This document shows, piece after piece, positions 51,884 to 61,332 of a stretch of 64,000 bases of DNA. Position 1 is the first letter of the stretch, and each line of letters begins with the position of its first letter. The notes beneath the pieces are model-generated. The model did no database searches, was not told where the DNA came from, and worked only from the letters and a program-made list of their open reading frames with translations. The position numbers were made by a program, and so were the translations under genes. Source of the DNA: SXIZ01 sp040079795 (GTDB lineage Bacteria > Pseudomonadota > Gammaproteobacteria > Methylococcales > Methylomonadaceae); the NCBI GenBank assembly GCA_040079795.1, contig JBEBJQ010000001.1, forward strand, positions 62,001 to 126,000, given 5' to 3'.

Positions 51884-53920
51884 TTATAGGCGGCGCTCCC
51901 AGATACCGACCGCTTGCGCACCATTTTGATCAAAAGCCCGCCAGTGGTAATCCCGGCCAATTTGAGCCTGTAATTTTTCGCGTACAGCGGGCGAACGCTG
52001 TTGATCTGCAACTGTCCAAATAATCGTTTGCACCGGAAATTTCTCCAAAAAACTCAACGGTTCCGCCAGCTCCCCCTTATAAAAAGCACGAATCTCAGCG
52101 GCCCGATTGCTGATATAAGCCGGACTCCCGCGCCATTGCGCCAGATGATCAGGCCAACCCAACAATAGTGGCTTACCGGCAAATAAAGCTAAAGCACTGG
52201 AGGAAGAATACGCGCCCTGCTCAATCGACTCCATGACAATGCCCTCCGGCGCGTTTTTCAGATACAAGAGTAATTCCCGTAGGGTTTTATCCTGTTTAAG
52301 CCAACCGTTGCCCGCTATTTGCCCAAACTGCGGCTTATTGGTATAACGCCAATAATGGCCTATATTCACGGTATACACCAGCAGCGCTGATAAGCTCAGC
52401 ACCATGATGGCTTTGACAAGGCGTCCACCGGTTCCTAAAGCAACGCTACCCAAACCGATTAAAGCCGTAGGCCATAGCCATGACCACCATTTAAGCGTGG
52501 TATTGAAGCGTTGATATTTACCTGACAAGGGGTCATCCACATAAATCAATTCAGACGCACAGAAAATAACCAATAGTGTTAAAGCCAACCAACCTGCCCA
52601 AGCTGAATGCCGGGCAATCATCAATCCAGCACCCAGCCAAACCAGTAAAGGCCAATGCAGTGCAATAAAATAGCGCAAAGGCGAATGATCCTGCTCAACA
52701 ACCCAGCGGATTGGTGTCTCTAGCGAACTAGGCGCAAAATAGCTCAAAAAAGGATAGCTTAGTGCAAATCCCGCACCGCCACCAATAATTAACGCCTGCC
52801 AGCGGACATCGGCTTTCCAGTAGCGTAACACCAACCAGCTTAACAGCAGCACACACTGCAAGGGGAAAACCCACGCATTTGTCACAATAACCAATGCCGG
52901 GGTTAAGCCCATTGCAAAAAAAGCCAAGGCGTCAGCAGAAACTTGGAAGGGGGGAATAGCTGCACTTTTCTGAGGCGTCTCCGGTGCTTTTCGTAACCCT
53001 AAAAATGCACTCAATGCCAGTGTCCATAACGCAATCACGAATCCCCCCAACGGCGGGTGATAATCACCTAAAACGCTATAGTAAGCGACCGTTTCCAAGG
53101 GTAATTCCAAATGTTCCTTGAAACCGGGCTTTTGAGGGTCTCCCGCAATGGCAGTGCCTAGTGGGGTATTTACCCGTTCTTCGTACATCCCTGCAAAACG
53201 TGTAGTAGACCAGATGCGGGAGACCACATGATCCTGTAAGCTGGCGGCGTCAGTCACTTTACCTTTAATCATAAATGGCATTAAGGGGCTCAGTCCGTTA
53301 CCGCCCAGCATCAGGGCGACAATCAATAGTACGCGTAATGCAATGCGTTTAACGAAATACCCGCTTATTTCCCAACCCAGACTGACCAATAAAGCAATTG
53401 TTACTGCCCAAGCCAGATTCATGGCTAACCCAACCTCTAAATTGAAAAGGCGCGCCATTAAAGCAGCTGCATAATGCTGAAAAGCATAGTAACAATCGAA
53501 TACATCGCCTGCTAACCAGCGGTCTTTAGCGGGTAAGGTCTCTCCTCCCATAAAGTTGCTTATAAAATAAAGATCGGTTAAATGTTCAGAACCGGCATCA
53601 ATATTTGGGAAAGCAAAGCGCCAGGCAAAGCCGTAGAAAAAACCTAGCGTAAACACCAACTCGCCAATCCAAAACTGGCGATCTGAACGGTTCTTAAGGC
53701 TCCATACGGCTAATCCTGTAGTCAGTGGCCAGAGCCAGTTAAGCTTACCCAAGCCTTGCAAATGTTCAAATGCAAACAGCATCAAGGTCAACCCAACCAG
53801 CCCCAATACTCTTGCACTCGCCTGGGCGGGAAGATAGCGGCTAACCCAAGCGGTCAAGCCGGCAAGGTTAACCAGAAGCAGACCAATAGTCAGGAACAGA
53901 TAAATCAAATACATGAGCAA
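51884..53920 (-). CDS. DUF2298 family polytopic membrane protein
   Basis: A 678-residue protein with about 14 hydrophobic helices. The loop FPNIDAGSEHLTDLYFISNFMGG with NIDAGSEHLTDL near residue 107 and FDCYYAFQHYAAALMARL are hallmarks of the DUF2298 (YYY-membrane protein) family, a GT-C-like group thought to act on lipid-linked sugars. The acidic residues D108 and E112 lie where GT-C enzymes have catalytic acids. Its function is not established. Downstream is a transposase fragment ending 38 bases from its stop. Confidence 0.8.
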   Translation of the reverse strand: MLMYLIYLFLTIGLLLVNLAGLTAWVSRYLPAQASARVLGLVGLTLMLFAFEHLQGLGKLNWLWPLTTGLAVWSLKNRSDRQFWIGELVFTLGFFYGFAWRFAFPNIDAGSEHLTDLYFISNFMGGETLPAKDRWLAGDVFDCYYAFQHYAAALMARLFNLEVGLAMNLAWAVTIALLVSLGWEISGYFVKRIALRVLLIVALMLGGNGLSPLMPFMIKGKVTDAASLQDHVVSRIWSTTRFAGMYEERVNTPLGTAIAGDPQKPGFKEHLELPLETVAYYSVLGDYHPPLGGFVIALWTLALSAFLGLRKAPETPQKSAAIPPFQVSADALAFFAMGLTPALVIVTNAWVFPLQCVLLLSWLVLRYWKADVRWQALIIGGGAGFALSYPFLSYFAPSSLETPIRWVVEQDHSPLRYFIALHWPLLVWLGAGLMIARHSAWAGWLALTLLVIFCASELIYVDDPLSGKYQRFNTTLKWWSWLWPTALIGLGSVALGTGGRLVKAIMVLSLSALLVYTVNIGHYWRYTNKPQFGQIAGNGWLKQDKTLRELLLYLKNAPEGIVMESIEQGAYSSSSALALFAGKPLLLGWPDHLAQWRGSPAYISNRAAEIRAFYKGELAEPLSFLEKFPVQTIIWTVADQQRSPAVREKLQAQIGRDYHWRAFDQNGAQAVGIWERRL

Positions 53921-54011
53921 GGCTCCCTTTTAATTTCTTGGGTGTTGGTGTAAATGTCCATTAAGTCTGGCGGATGCAACACCGGATCTGTGTAAATAAA
54001 AATTGTATGGC

Positions 54012-54458
54012 TTAAATTGCGGCTATCTGTTCGGCTTGAAATTGGTAATTAGCAGACAAACAATGGTCTAACCATTTGTTTAAAAAATAATTTAGCCGCC
54101 ATTTATAATTCATAATAGCAACGCTTTGGCTGGGGTCTTTAAACATTTGTGCGACATTGCCACGGATATGATCGCTTAACACTTCAGCACTTTGGGCATC
54201 CCGATACACCCGAACTTTAATGGCTGGCATTAATAACGCATCTAAATGCTGTTCAAAACGATGATTGAGTTCGATGGTCAGGGTAAAGGGGTTACGTTCA
54301 AGAACATAAACTTGTAGGGCCATTTTTTGATGTGCCGTACCAATCACATGACTTTGGATGTTGAATAAATCCGGGATAAGGCGCAATAACTGCTGAAAGT
54401 TAGTTTCGCAAATTTGCGCTAAACAAAACGACTTATTGACTGGATCAATGCAGGCCAT
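54012..54458 (-). CDS. DUF1249 (YqiB-like) family protein
   Basis: With the ATG at 54458 the protein is 148 residues, begins ACIDPVNKSFCLAQICETNFQQ-like and matches the E. coli YqiB pattern: an N-terminal NFQQLLRLIPDLF segment, a central VRVYRDAQSAEVL strand and the C-terminal NYFLNKWLDHCLSANYQ helix. The family is cytosolic with no known activity. It starts eight bases after the QueD-like gene stop, so the two are likely cotranscribed. Confidence 0.8.
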   Translation of the reverse strand: MACIDPVNKSFCLAQICETNFQQLLRLIPDLFNIQSHVIGTAHQKMALQVYVLERNPFTLTIELNHRFEQHLDALLMPAIKVRVYRDAQSAEVLSDHIRGNVAQMFKDPSQSVAIMNYKWRLNYFLNKWLDHCLSANYQFQAEQIAAI

Positions 54459-54466
54459 AACTGTGG

Positions 54467-54871
54467 TTAGTTTTCTCGATAACAGGCGCTGGCACTGGCA
54501 GTTTCCCACAGAACCACTTGCTCGACATTAAAACCTTGTTGCTTAAGGTACACAAAAATCATTTTGCTTAACACTTCAGCCGTAGGGTGTTCATCCAGCG
54601 CGAGAAAACGTTCATTCTGCTGAACCAACACCGGAATAAGCGGGTCGTCCTTATGTAACAAAAAATTATGATCTAACTGCTGATCAATAAATATCTCAAC
54701 GGCCTCACGAATATCCGCAAAATCGCAGACCATGCCTTGCTGGTTAAGTTGGTCGTGGCTAATTGATATAGCCGCCTTAACACTGTGGCCATGCAAGTGC
54801 CGACATTTACCCGGATGATTCATTAAGCGGTGACCGTAGCAAAAATAAACCTCTTTGGTAATCGTGAACAT
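54467..54871 (-). CDS. 6-carboxytetrahydropterin synthase / PTPS family (QueD-like)
   Basis: Zinc-dependent pterin enzyme of 134 residues. Zinc histidines H14, H27 and H29 (CYGHRL and HLHGHS), catalytic C23 in KCRHLHGH, the D67-H68 pair in LDHNFLL and the Glu in WETASASACY are all present, so it is probably active. Family members make the queuosine precursor (QueD) or act in tetrahydrobiopterin metabolism. No other que gene lies nearby, leaving the product open. Pairs with the DUF1249 gene. Confidence 0.85.
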   Translation of the reverse strand: MFTITKEVYFCYGHRLMNHPGKCRHLHGHSVKAAISISHDQLNQQGMVCDFADIREAVEIFIDQQLDHNFLLHKDDPLIPVLVQQNERFLALDEHPTAEVLSKMIFVYLKQQGFNVEQVVLWETASASACYREN

Positions 54872-54927
54872 GGCGTTATAAATTAATTTAAAAAATGAGG
54901 CGGTTCAAAAAAGCGTAATCTGAGAAA

Positions 54928-55230
54928 TTAAGCGGCTTTAATGCCTTTTATGGCAGCGGATATTTCATAACAGCCATCTACCGCTTGCCTGGAGCTTCTA
55001 ACAGTCTCAATGAACGCGACTAGCGGTGGCGTTATTGACTTGCCGGGCAATACTCGAACCTCCATGGCTTTACCTAAGTCAACGGGCTGTTCAGCTATAA
55101 AAGCTAACCCCGCGCCACTGATTGATGTGCAACGTGCATGTTGGATAGTATCGGAATCTGCCAAACGATAGGTAATCTCACAATCCACCTCCATGCGGCT
55201 ATAGTCCCGACGTTCATCATGTTCAAGCAT
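54928..55230 (-). CDS. PilZ-domain protein
   Basis: Small (100-residue) PilZ protein that may bind cyclic di-GMP. The N-terminal RRDYSRMEVDCEITYRL region provides the Arg-rich RxxxR-like switch (R6, R7, R11) and the downstream SISGAGLAFIAEQP is the (D/N)xSxxG motif variant (S-I-S-G-A-G, with the first Asp/Asn replaced by Ser). The degenerate motif leaves ligand binding in doubt. Solitary gene. Confidence 0.8.
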   Translation of the reverse strand: MLEHDERRDYSRMEVDCEITYRLADSDTIQHARCTSISGAGLAFIAEQPVDLGKAMEVRVLPGKSITPPLVAFIETVRSSRQAVDGCYEISAAIKGIKAA

Positions 55231-55387
55231 GGTAACCCAGTAAAAATAATTAGTTTAAGCGCTAAGTGTAAGCATTAAGTTAACTGAAGTTTACTATAAA
55301 AACATCGAACAAGTTATGAATTAATTAAGTCAATATTAAGCAACATAACAGCCAAACCTAAAACCCATAAGGGATGTTAAATAGCGT

Positions 55388-56074
55388 TTATTCAATGCGC
55401 CTGACCGACAATAATTGATTGCCGCCTTTTTGAAATTCATAAGCTACTTCTCGCACGCTAGTTTGGTATCCAGCTTCGGTAAGTTGCTTTAAGATGCCGG
55501 GCAAATGTCGCGAGGGTAGCCCCCCTAATTCCAGAAGCGGAAAAATTCGGACTTCATCGCATACTCTACAGAGTTCTTTAATGGCAGAAAGATGAAAGGG
55601 TTCGGATAACTGCGCACTATACAAAAATAATAAGTGCGAGCAAAGCCCGAGGGCAAAGCTTTGGTCTTGAAAGATAAGATCGGGTAAGCTCATTGACTGA
55701 TATCGCCCGTCTTTTAAACCTTCAGGATAATCGGCTAAAAACGCATCCATCGCGCTTAGCCTGATTTTGCCTAATTCTTCCACCGAGGTGATATTTTTCC
55801 ACACAAATTCTTGCTGATTCAGTCGGGTTTGTTCAATTACCACTTTATAAGTTTCTTGAATACGCTCGGTGATAGCCTCTTGACTGAATTCATATAAAGG
55901 ATCAACTGAAATAATTTTACCGCCAGCCTTACTGAGCACCGCGTTAAATCCAGCCGGACCATCGCCGCATCCAAGTATTGTTTGGGCTAAGTCACTGTCG
56001 GTAAGCGCGAACATCTGCACATATTCTGAGTATGACCGCCCCCAAGGCACTATTTCCTTTAACTGATAGCCCAA
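55388..56074 (-). CDS. SAM-dependent methyltransferase-like protein
   Basis: A 228-residue protein with a class I methyltransferase fold: motif I ILGCGDGPAGFN near residue 33, an acidic residue ending strand 2 in KIISVDPLYEF, and a later RIFPLLELGG stretch. It lacks features that would identify a substrate. The gene ends the two-gene unit with the S1-domain protein upstream (2-base gap), suggesting cotranscription. Function unknown beyond the fold. Confidence 0.65.
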   Translation of the reverse strand: MGYQLKEIVPWGRSYSEYVQMFALTDSDLAQTILGCGDGPAGFNAVLSKAGGKIISVDPLYEFSQEAITERIQETYKVVIEQTRLNQQEFVWKNITSVEELGKIRLSAMDAFLADYPEGLKDGRYQSMSLPDLIFQDQSFALGLCSHLLFLYSAQLSEPFHLSAIKELCRVCDEVRIFPLLELGGLPSRHLPGILKQLTEAGYQTSVREVAYEFQKGGNQLLSVRRIE

Positions 56075-56076
56075 AC

Positions 56077-56913
56077 TTAAGGTTCCTTTACTAAGTGGAT
56101 ACCCTGTTCTTCAATGATTATAAGGTGTTGTTTATACAGGGCGCCAATAGCCTGTTTAAACACTTTTTTACTAACCCCAAAATTTGCATAAATGGCATCG
56201 GGTGAACTTTTATCACTTAAGGCTAAAAAACCATCATTCTTCCTCAGTTTGGTAAGTATTTTTCCGGTAATCCCCTCCACTTTCGCATACCCTGGAGGAT
56301 ATAAACTCAAATCAATACGACGGTCGTCCTCACGAATATGTTTAATGTAACCATTAATCTTTTGGCCTTTTTTAAGCGACTGAAACACCTCATTTTTATA
56401 CAACAAACCCCAATGCGTATGATTGATAATTGCCTTGATTCCTAGATCGGTCGTATCTGCAATCAGTAATGAAACCGCTTGACCCTCTTTAAAATAAAAC
56501 GCTTCATAATTTAAATAATCTTCAATAAAAGTGCTTGCCGCAACCCCTTTATCTGGGTCATATAGGACTTTCACTAAATAATAATGGCCCAGCTCCAATT
56601 CATGGCTTTGCTCACTCAGCGGTACCAATAAATCTTTCGGTAATCCCCAATCTAAAAAAGTGCCGCCCGCATTAACGGCAACCACTTTCAGCCAGGCAAC
56701 TTCACCCACTTGTGCTAAAGGCTTTTGGGTGGTAGCGACCCATTCATCATCATTAGACCGATACACAAAAACCTCTATAGCATCTCCAATTTCAGAATTT
56801 TCAGGCACCATACGCGTCGGTAAAAATAATTTACCCAGCGCCTCTCCATCCAGATAAACGCCTGATGCTTGTTGTTGAATAATTTTTAATGCGTTAAATT
56901 GCCCGATATCCAT
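56077..56913 (-). CDS. CvfB-like S1-domain RNA-binding protein
   Basis: A 278-residue protein with tandem S1/OB-type domains: VAWLKVVAVNAGGTFLDWGLPKDLLVP near residue 69 and later GYIKHIREDDRRIDLSLYPPGY near 189, followed by a C-terminal winged-helix segment (ALSDKSSPDAIYANFGVSKKVFKQA). This order is that of the CvfB/YitL family, conserved virulence-factor-B-type regulators that bind RNA. No specific target is known here. Confidence 0.85.
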   Translation of the reverse strand: MDIGQFNALKIIQQQASGVYLDGEALGKLFLPTRMVPENSEIGDAIEVFVYRSNDDEWVATTQKPLAQVGEVAWLKVVAVNAGGTFLDWGLPKDLLVPLSEQSHELELGHYYLVKVLYDPDKGVAASTFIEDYLNYEAFYFKEGQAVSLLIADTTDLGIKAIINHTHWGLLYKNEVFQSLKKGQKINGYIKHIREDDRRIDLSLYPPGYAKVEGITGKILTKLRKNDGFLALSDKSSPDAIYANFGVSKKVFKQAIGALYKQHLIIIEEQGIHLVKEP

Positions 56914-57207
56914 TTTGTTTTACTTAATTGAAAAATTAACAGTTAAAAGGCTTATTGCTATTCAGTTGCCGCATATTGCATTGCAAAAAACGAATAGTAA
57001 AAGCCTGTCTGCTTACTAAAAATTCGTACTTTCGTCGGATATACAAACCCAAAATATTGACTTATTATAATGTTGTAGTTGAACAAAATAGTTTATGTCT
57101 ATGAATATTGATACAATAAATAAGTTAGTTGCAGGTTAACAATGTATATATTTTTTCTAACGTAAATAAAAATTTATACTTTTATTTACATCCTAAGGAG
57201 CTATCAC
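56914..57207. other. 294-base divergent region upstream of mscL
   Basis: AT-rich divergent promoter region between the S1-domain protein gene and mscL. The only structure I can define is the inverted repeat at 57162-57189. Confidence 0.5.
57162..57189 (+). promoter_or_regulatory. 10-bp inverted repeat in the mscL leader
   Basis: GTAAATAAAA and TTTTATTTAC form a perfect 10-bp stem with an 8-base loop, six bases before the AAGGAG ribosome site of mscL. It could be a leader hairpin affecting translation or an operator. AT-rich, so the RNA stem would be only moderately stable. Confidence 0.5.
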
Positions 57208-57648
57208 ATGAGTATGCTGAAAGAATTTAAAGAGTTCGCAGTACAAGGCAATGCCGTTGAAATGGCAGTTGGTATCATTATTGGTGCTGCATTTGGTAAG
57301 ATTATCAGTTCCTTGGTTGGTGACGTTATTATGCCGCCCATCGGTGTTTTGTTAGGGGGGGTTAATTTTAGTGACCTCGCTGTAACCCTTAAAGATGCCG
57401 TTGCAGCGATTCCCGCTGTTGGCAGTACACCTGCTGTTGCAGCTGCCCCCGCAGTCGTACTCTCGTATGGTAAATTTGTTCAGACCATCATAGATTTTAT
57501 TATAGTTGCCTTTACGATGTTCATGGCTATTCGTGGTATGAACTCACTGAAACGCAAACCGGCTGAGGCTCCTGCTGCGCCTGCCGAACCACCAGCACAA
57601 GAAGTATTGCTAAAAGAAATTAGGGATCTACTTGCCAAAAAACCGTAA
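57208..57648 (+). CDS. mscL: Large-conductance mechanosensitive channel
   Basis: Pentameric osmotic safety valve of the inner membrane. The 146-residue protein begins SMLKEFKEFAVQGNAVEMAVG and has the TM1 pore helix GIIIGAAFGKIISSLVGDVIMPP, a periplasmic loop rich in Ala/Pro, and TM2 with FVQTIIDFIIVAFTMFMAI. The C-terminal helix EVLLKEIRDLLAKK is conserved. A good AAGGAG site precedes the ATG. The periplasmic loop has an Ala/Pro-rich stretch longer than that of E. coli MscL. Confidence 0.97.
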   Translation: MSMLKEFKEFAVQGNAVEMAVGIIIGAAFGKIISSLVGDVIMPPIGVLLGGVNFSDLAVTLKDAVAAIPAVGSTPAVAAAPAVVLSYGKFVQTIIDFIIVAFTMFMAIRGMNSLKRKPAEAPAAPAEPPAQEVLLKEIRDLLAKKP

Positions 57649-57668
57649 GTAAGTCGCTTGAATTGATT

Positions 57669-57705
57669 GCAGGGGAAGGATTGGTTTACTGCCCCTGCTT
57701 TATTT
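57669..57705 (+). terminator. mscL terminator
   Basis: GCAGGGG (57669-57675) and CCCCTGC (57692-57698) pair, followed by TTTATTT. The loop is 16 bases. It lies 20 bases after the mscL stop and before the convergent VOC gene. Confidence 0.7.
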
Positions 57706-57749
57706 CGGCTGCTCCTAACGCCAATACCCTTATTTCTGCCCGTTATCGT

Positions 57750-58127
57750 TCAAACACGCTCGATAATTTCTATAGCGTTGCCGTCAGGATCGCGACAAAA
57801 AAAAGCTCTTCGTCCAGATTTGCTTAACGTGTACCGAATGTTATGTTTCTCCAGGTTTTCCTTAACCGGATCAAGCCTGGCAACCATCAAAGCCACATGT
57901 CGATCTCGACCGCCATGGTCTGGACGTCCTGTCGTAGGATCCGGATTGGGTAGTTCCAACAAATGCAGCTGCTGTTCACCCCCTAATTTTAGCCAGACAC
58001 CCGGAAAACCCAAGTCGGGCCGATCAGTTTGTTCTAACCCTAACGCTTCACAATAAAACTTGAGCGCTTGCTCCTTATCGGAGACAATCAAACTGGCATG
58101 GTGCAGCGTAAACATATTTTCTACCAT
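57750..58127 (-). CDS. VOC-superfamily (glyoxalase/bleomycin-resistance fold) protein
   Basis: A 125-residue (121 if the internal ATG at 58115 is used) metal-dependent VOC protein: HHASLIVSDKEQALKFYCEALGLEQTDRPDLG, then LHLLELPN with the metal-ligand Glu, DRHVALMV and a final FFCRDPDGNAIEIIER with the last Glu. This pattern is shared by lactoylglutathione lyases and many other family members, so the substrate is open. Confidence 0.85.
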   Translation of the reverse strand: MVENMFTLHHASLIVSDKEQALKFYCEALGLEQTDRPDLGFPGVWLKLGGEQQLHLLELPNPDPTTGRPDHGGRDRHVALMVARLDPVKENLEKHNIRYTLSKSGRRAFFCRDPDGNAIEIIERV

Positions 58128-58225
58128 GATGAGGGGACTTCTCTGCGTGATTAGGCGCTAAAGTGACAAGGGCGATTCAAGCCTGATTTTTTAATCATTC
58201 TGAATCGTCAAAATAGCGGTATTGC

Positions 58226-59080
58226 TTATTGATCCAGAAATGCGGCTTTACGCTGGCGACGTTCAAAAGCTTCTTCTTTAGCCACATCAATTACCTGCAT
58301 AACCCCTTTAACGTCAACGGCTTTTTTACTTCGAGCAAAGCGCCCAGTCAAAGGCGTATCCGGTTGCAGGTTTCCTTGTTCATATAACGCCCAAATCTCT
58401 TTACCGTATTCAGTCGTGAGTAATGCGGGTGCAAAGCGCCCAAAATAAGCGCGCATATTGGCAACATCCCTTTCCAGCATTCTACTGGCATTATTATTAC
58501 CGGCGGCATTAACCGCTTGTGGTAAATCAATAATAACTGGCCCTTGGGCATCAAGCAGGACATTAAATTCAGATAAATCGCCATGTACCAAGCCTGCGCA
58601 AAGCATCCTTACAATCTCCCGTATCAGACGATCGTGAAAGGCCAGTGCTTGCTCCGGCGTTAAAATTACATCATTTAAGCGCGGTGCAGCATAACCTTCA
58701 CTGTCGGTTATTAGCTCCATCAGTAAAACCCCATCAATAAAAAATAGGGGTTCCGGCACGCGTACCCCCGCCTTTGCTAATTGATACAAAGCATCTACCT
58801 CGGCACTTAACCAAGCCTCTTCCTGCTCTTTTTGTCCAAAACTGGTGCGCTTTGCCATGGCACGTGCCCGACGGGTATTGCGAACCGTACGGCCCTCCTG
58901 GTACTGAGCCGCCTGTTTAAAGCTTCGCTGATTTGCTTCTTTATAAACCTTTGCGCAACGAATGTTTTCACCGCAGCGAACGATATAAACCTGTGCTTCT
59001 TTGCCGCTCATCAATTGACTGATAACTTCGTCTACCAAGCCATTTTCAACCAAGGGGAGTAATCGTTTAGGTGTTTTCAT
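58226..59080 (-). CDS. RIO-type serine/threonine kinase
   Basis: Atypical protein kinase of the bacterial RIO1 group, 284 residues. The N-terminal stretch LVDEVISQLMSGKEAQVYIVR holds the nucleotide loop, followed by the Lys in CAKVYKE, the catalytic loop LVHGDLSEFNVLL (HGDxxxxN) and the metal-binding DLPQAV. Bacterial RIO1 homologues have been linked to ribosome biogenesis, but the substrate here is unknown. Confidence 0.92.
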   Translation of the reverse strand: MKTPKRLLPLVENGLVDEVISQLMSGKEAQVYIVRCGENIRCAKVYKEANQRSFKQAAQYQEGRTVRNTRRARAMAKRTSFGQKEQEEAWLSAEVDALYQLAKAGVRVPEPLFFIDGVLLMELITDSEGYAAPRLNDVILTPEQALAFHDRLIREIVRMLCAGLVHGDLSEFNVLLDAQGPVIIDLPQAVNAAGNNNASRMLERDVANMRAYFGRFAPALLTTEYGKEIWALYEQGNLQPDTPLTGRFARSKKAVDVKGVMQVIDVAKEEAFERRQRKAAFLDQ

Positions 59081-59151
59081 AAAAATGCTGTCATTCCTCC
59101 TAAAGCAAATTGTTTACACGGCATCATAAGACAGCTTATAGCAGTTCAACT

Positions 59152-60888
59152 CTAATTGCTATTTTCAAGCCGTTTATTGCGCAGCTTTATCATCATTGAC
59201 AAGCGGCCAAACAAGACATAGCCTAGCACGCCAAATAACAAACCATACATCAACTGACTGACACTAGAGTTTTCAGAGGGTTTGGAGGTGGCTGCCGGTG
59301 CTGCTGTTATTACGTTAACATCTGTAGTTTCTTTCGATGCCGCAGCCCCCCCGGTCAACTCAGGCAAGCCCAAGCTGCGCCATTCATCATAATCCTGCCA
59401 CAGCGGGTAATTGCGTTTCCAAAACTCCTTGGTAAAATACGGCGCCAGGCTCATGCCATGGGCTTTGGGTATGCCGCGCTCATCCAGGAAGTTTTTGTAG
59501 ACCACCAAACTAATGTCGCCGCCTTCACCCATGCCGTTGGTGGTAAAGGATTTTTCAACATGGTCATGGAACATCCAGATGCCTTCGCCAAAGCTGTGCA
59601 GGCCATCGTCCTGTCCGCTGAGCTCCAAGTCCAGCCGCTGCGCCGGTACCATGCCATGTACGTCGCGCTGGATGTAAGAGCCTGGGCCGTTATCGACGCC
59701 ATCGTAATGGGTAACGGTGGGTTTGTGGCCGTGGATATGCAGGGCAAAAGGCTCGGTGTGGCCGTTTAAGACCCGCAGCTTGACCTTTTCATCTTTATCC
59801 AGCTGGATTAAGGATTCCCTTAAGGTGTAAGGGAAGGCGCGGCCATTCAACATAAAATAGTCGTCGGTGGCGTCGGTGATGTCATAATCCATGTTCAGGT
59901 GCTTGGCGATCAAGCGCGGATCGTTGGCTGACCTGGCGACTTCTTCATGCAGTTCTTTGTCGGCGGTTTCATAATGCAAATCGTATTCACGGACGTATTT
60001 TTCCAATACCGCAACGGAAGGGTGGCGCACTTGTCCGGCACCAACGTTTAAGGTTTGGGGCCAGTTGTTGGGGCGGTTTTCTTCCACCACAAACATGCCT
60101 TGCAAGCCCATCGGGATATGCACATGGGGTTGTACATGGCAATGGTAATACATGGTGCCGGGTTGGCGCGGCTTGATGACATAGGTTTTGCTATCGCCGG
60201 GCATGGTATCCATATTACTGGTTTGCCCGACGCCATCGTTACCCATACCGCCATGATTCTCAAACGGATGGTCAACCCCATGCAAGTGGATGGAGTGCGG
60301 TAAGTAATGGGTATTCTCCAGGACAATCCAGACCACATCGTCCTGCTCTACCCGAATGGTCGGGGAGGGCACCCGCAAGGTGGGATTGGCACGGGTGTCA
60401 TACAGGTTCATGGTGGACATATCGCGGGTTTTAGGCGCATACACCCAAAAGGTCGGCTGGATGCCGGGGGCAATATCGAAAGTGGTAATAGGGTCTTTCA
60501 CATCCGGGGAATGGCCGTTCAGCTCAACGACTTCCAGTTTGATGATGATATGGTCAGGGTCACCGTCGTTATCGACATCATCAGACATCGTAATGGCATC
60601 GGTGGCCAATTGGGTTTTCATCAGGGTTTCCATGGAGATATTATTGGTGCCTTTTACAAAGGCTGCAATATCAGATGGATTGTCAGGGTCGCAGAGGCGC
60701 GATTCCTGGATTTGGACGCCATCCACGACTTGGGCGTTGCGCCACTCGGCCGGGTTAAAGTCAATACAAACCTCTTCGACCGCCCCCTGTGGAATTTTGG
60801 CTGAGGCTGGGAGGTCTATGGTCGCCTGGCTCATTGTGGGCAAGAGCAAGAAACTACTGCTGATTAGGGTAAAAAATCTGGTGCGCAT
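59152..60888 (-). CDS. Membrane-anchored two-domain multicopper oxidase
   Basis: A 578-residue periplasmic protein: signal peptide about residues 1-21, first cupredoxin domain with H201-L-H203 and the T1-type H249-C250-H251...H255...M260 cluster, second domain with H384-I-H386 and H441-D442-H443 (an Asp where T1 Cys would be). An N-terminal acidic DVDNDGDPD loop resembles a calcium site. A C-terminal helix (about 546-567) followed by KLRNKR suggests anchoring to the inner membrane. The T1 copper site is thus only in domain 1, like type B two-domain oxidases. The substrate (metal, phenol or nitrite) cannot be assigned. Confidence 0.85.
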   Translation of the reverse strand: MRTRFFTLISSSFLLLPTMSQATIDLPASAKIPQGAVEEVCIDFNPAEWRNAQVVDGVQIQESRLCDPDNPSDIAAFVKGTNNISMETLMKTQLATDAITMSDDVDNDGDPDHIIIKLEVVELNGHSPDVKDPITTFDIAPGIQPTFWVYAPKTRDMSTMNLYDTRANPTLRVPSPTIRVEQDDVVWIVLENTHYLPHSIHLHGVDHPFENHGGMGNDGVGQTSNMDTMPGDSKTYVIKPRQPGTMYYHCHVQPHVHIPMGLQGMFVVEENRPNNWPQTLNVGAGQVRHPSVAVLEKYVREYDLHYETADKELHEEVARSANDPRLIAKHLNMDYDITDATDDYFMLNGRAFPYTLRESLIQLDKDEKVKLRVLNGHTEPFALHIHGHKPTVTHYDGVDNGPGSYIQRDVHGMVPAQRLDLELSGQDDGLHSFGEGIWMFHDHVEKSFTTNGMGEGGDISLVVYKNFLDERGIPKAHGMSLAPYFTKEFWKRNYPLWQDYDEWRSLGLPELTGGAAASKETTDVNVITAAPAATSKPSENSSVSQLMYGLLFGVLGYVLFGRLSMMIKLRNKRLENSN

Positions 60889-61332
60889 ACTATTACCTTA
60901 AAAATCACTTATTATTATAACTACAAGACGGCTTATTAAATTCAATCTCTAACCGCCAGCACCTTGTACGGTGCCAAAACTATACCACAAAAATAGTATT
61001 TAACTTTGACCTAAACCACCTTTAAACTTAGCTAATCCGAAGGAAAAACCACGGCGATTCACAACGTTTAAGTCATCAAAAATTCATTCTAACATGGCAA
61101 TTATTATCCCCCTAAACCTTAAAATAACCTTACATAAAATGCCGATCTTCAAAGGCTGTTTTTATCTAATTAGAGCCGATAATTAATATCACTCCTTTTA
61201 AGCTACCCTCTAAATACTGTATGTCAAGCATAGGGCCTTTTTGAGTACTATCAAAAACCGATGGTTCATTAAGATTATGTTGTAAGCTATCTCAGGGAGC
61301 TTTAAAAAAATAACAAAACAGCGTTTTTATTG
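60889..61332. other. 444-base region without a gene
   Basis: AT-rich spacer between the multicopper oxidase and PAP2 genes, both on the minus strand. It probably holds the oxidase promoter. No repeat, operator or RNA gene was recognised. Confidence 0.5.

Noticed and set aside
51736..52011. Minus-strand frame across the transposase/DUF2298 junction
   Set aside because: It is antisense to the transposase remnant and overlaps a DUF2298 stop; no motif.
60889..61332. Small RNA or riboswitch in the 444-base gap
   Set aside because: No stable hairpin with T-run or known riboswitch motif could be recognised by eye.
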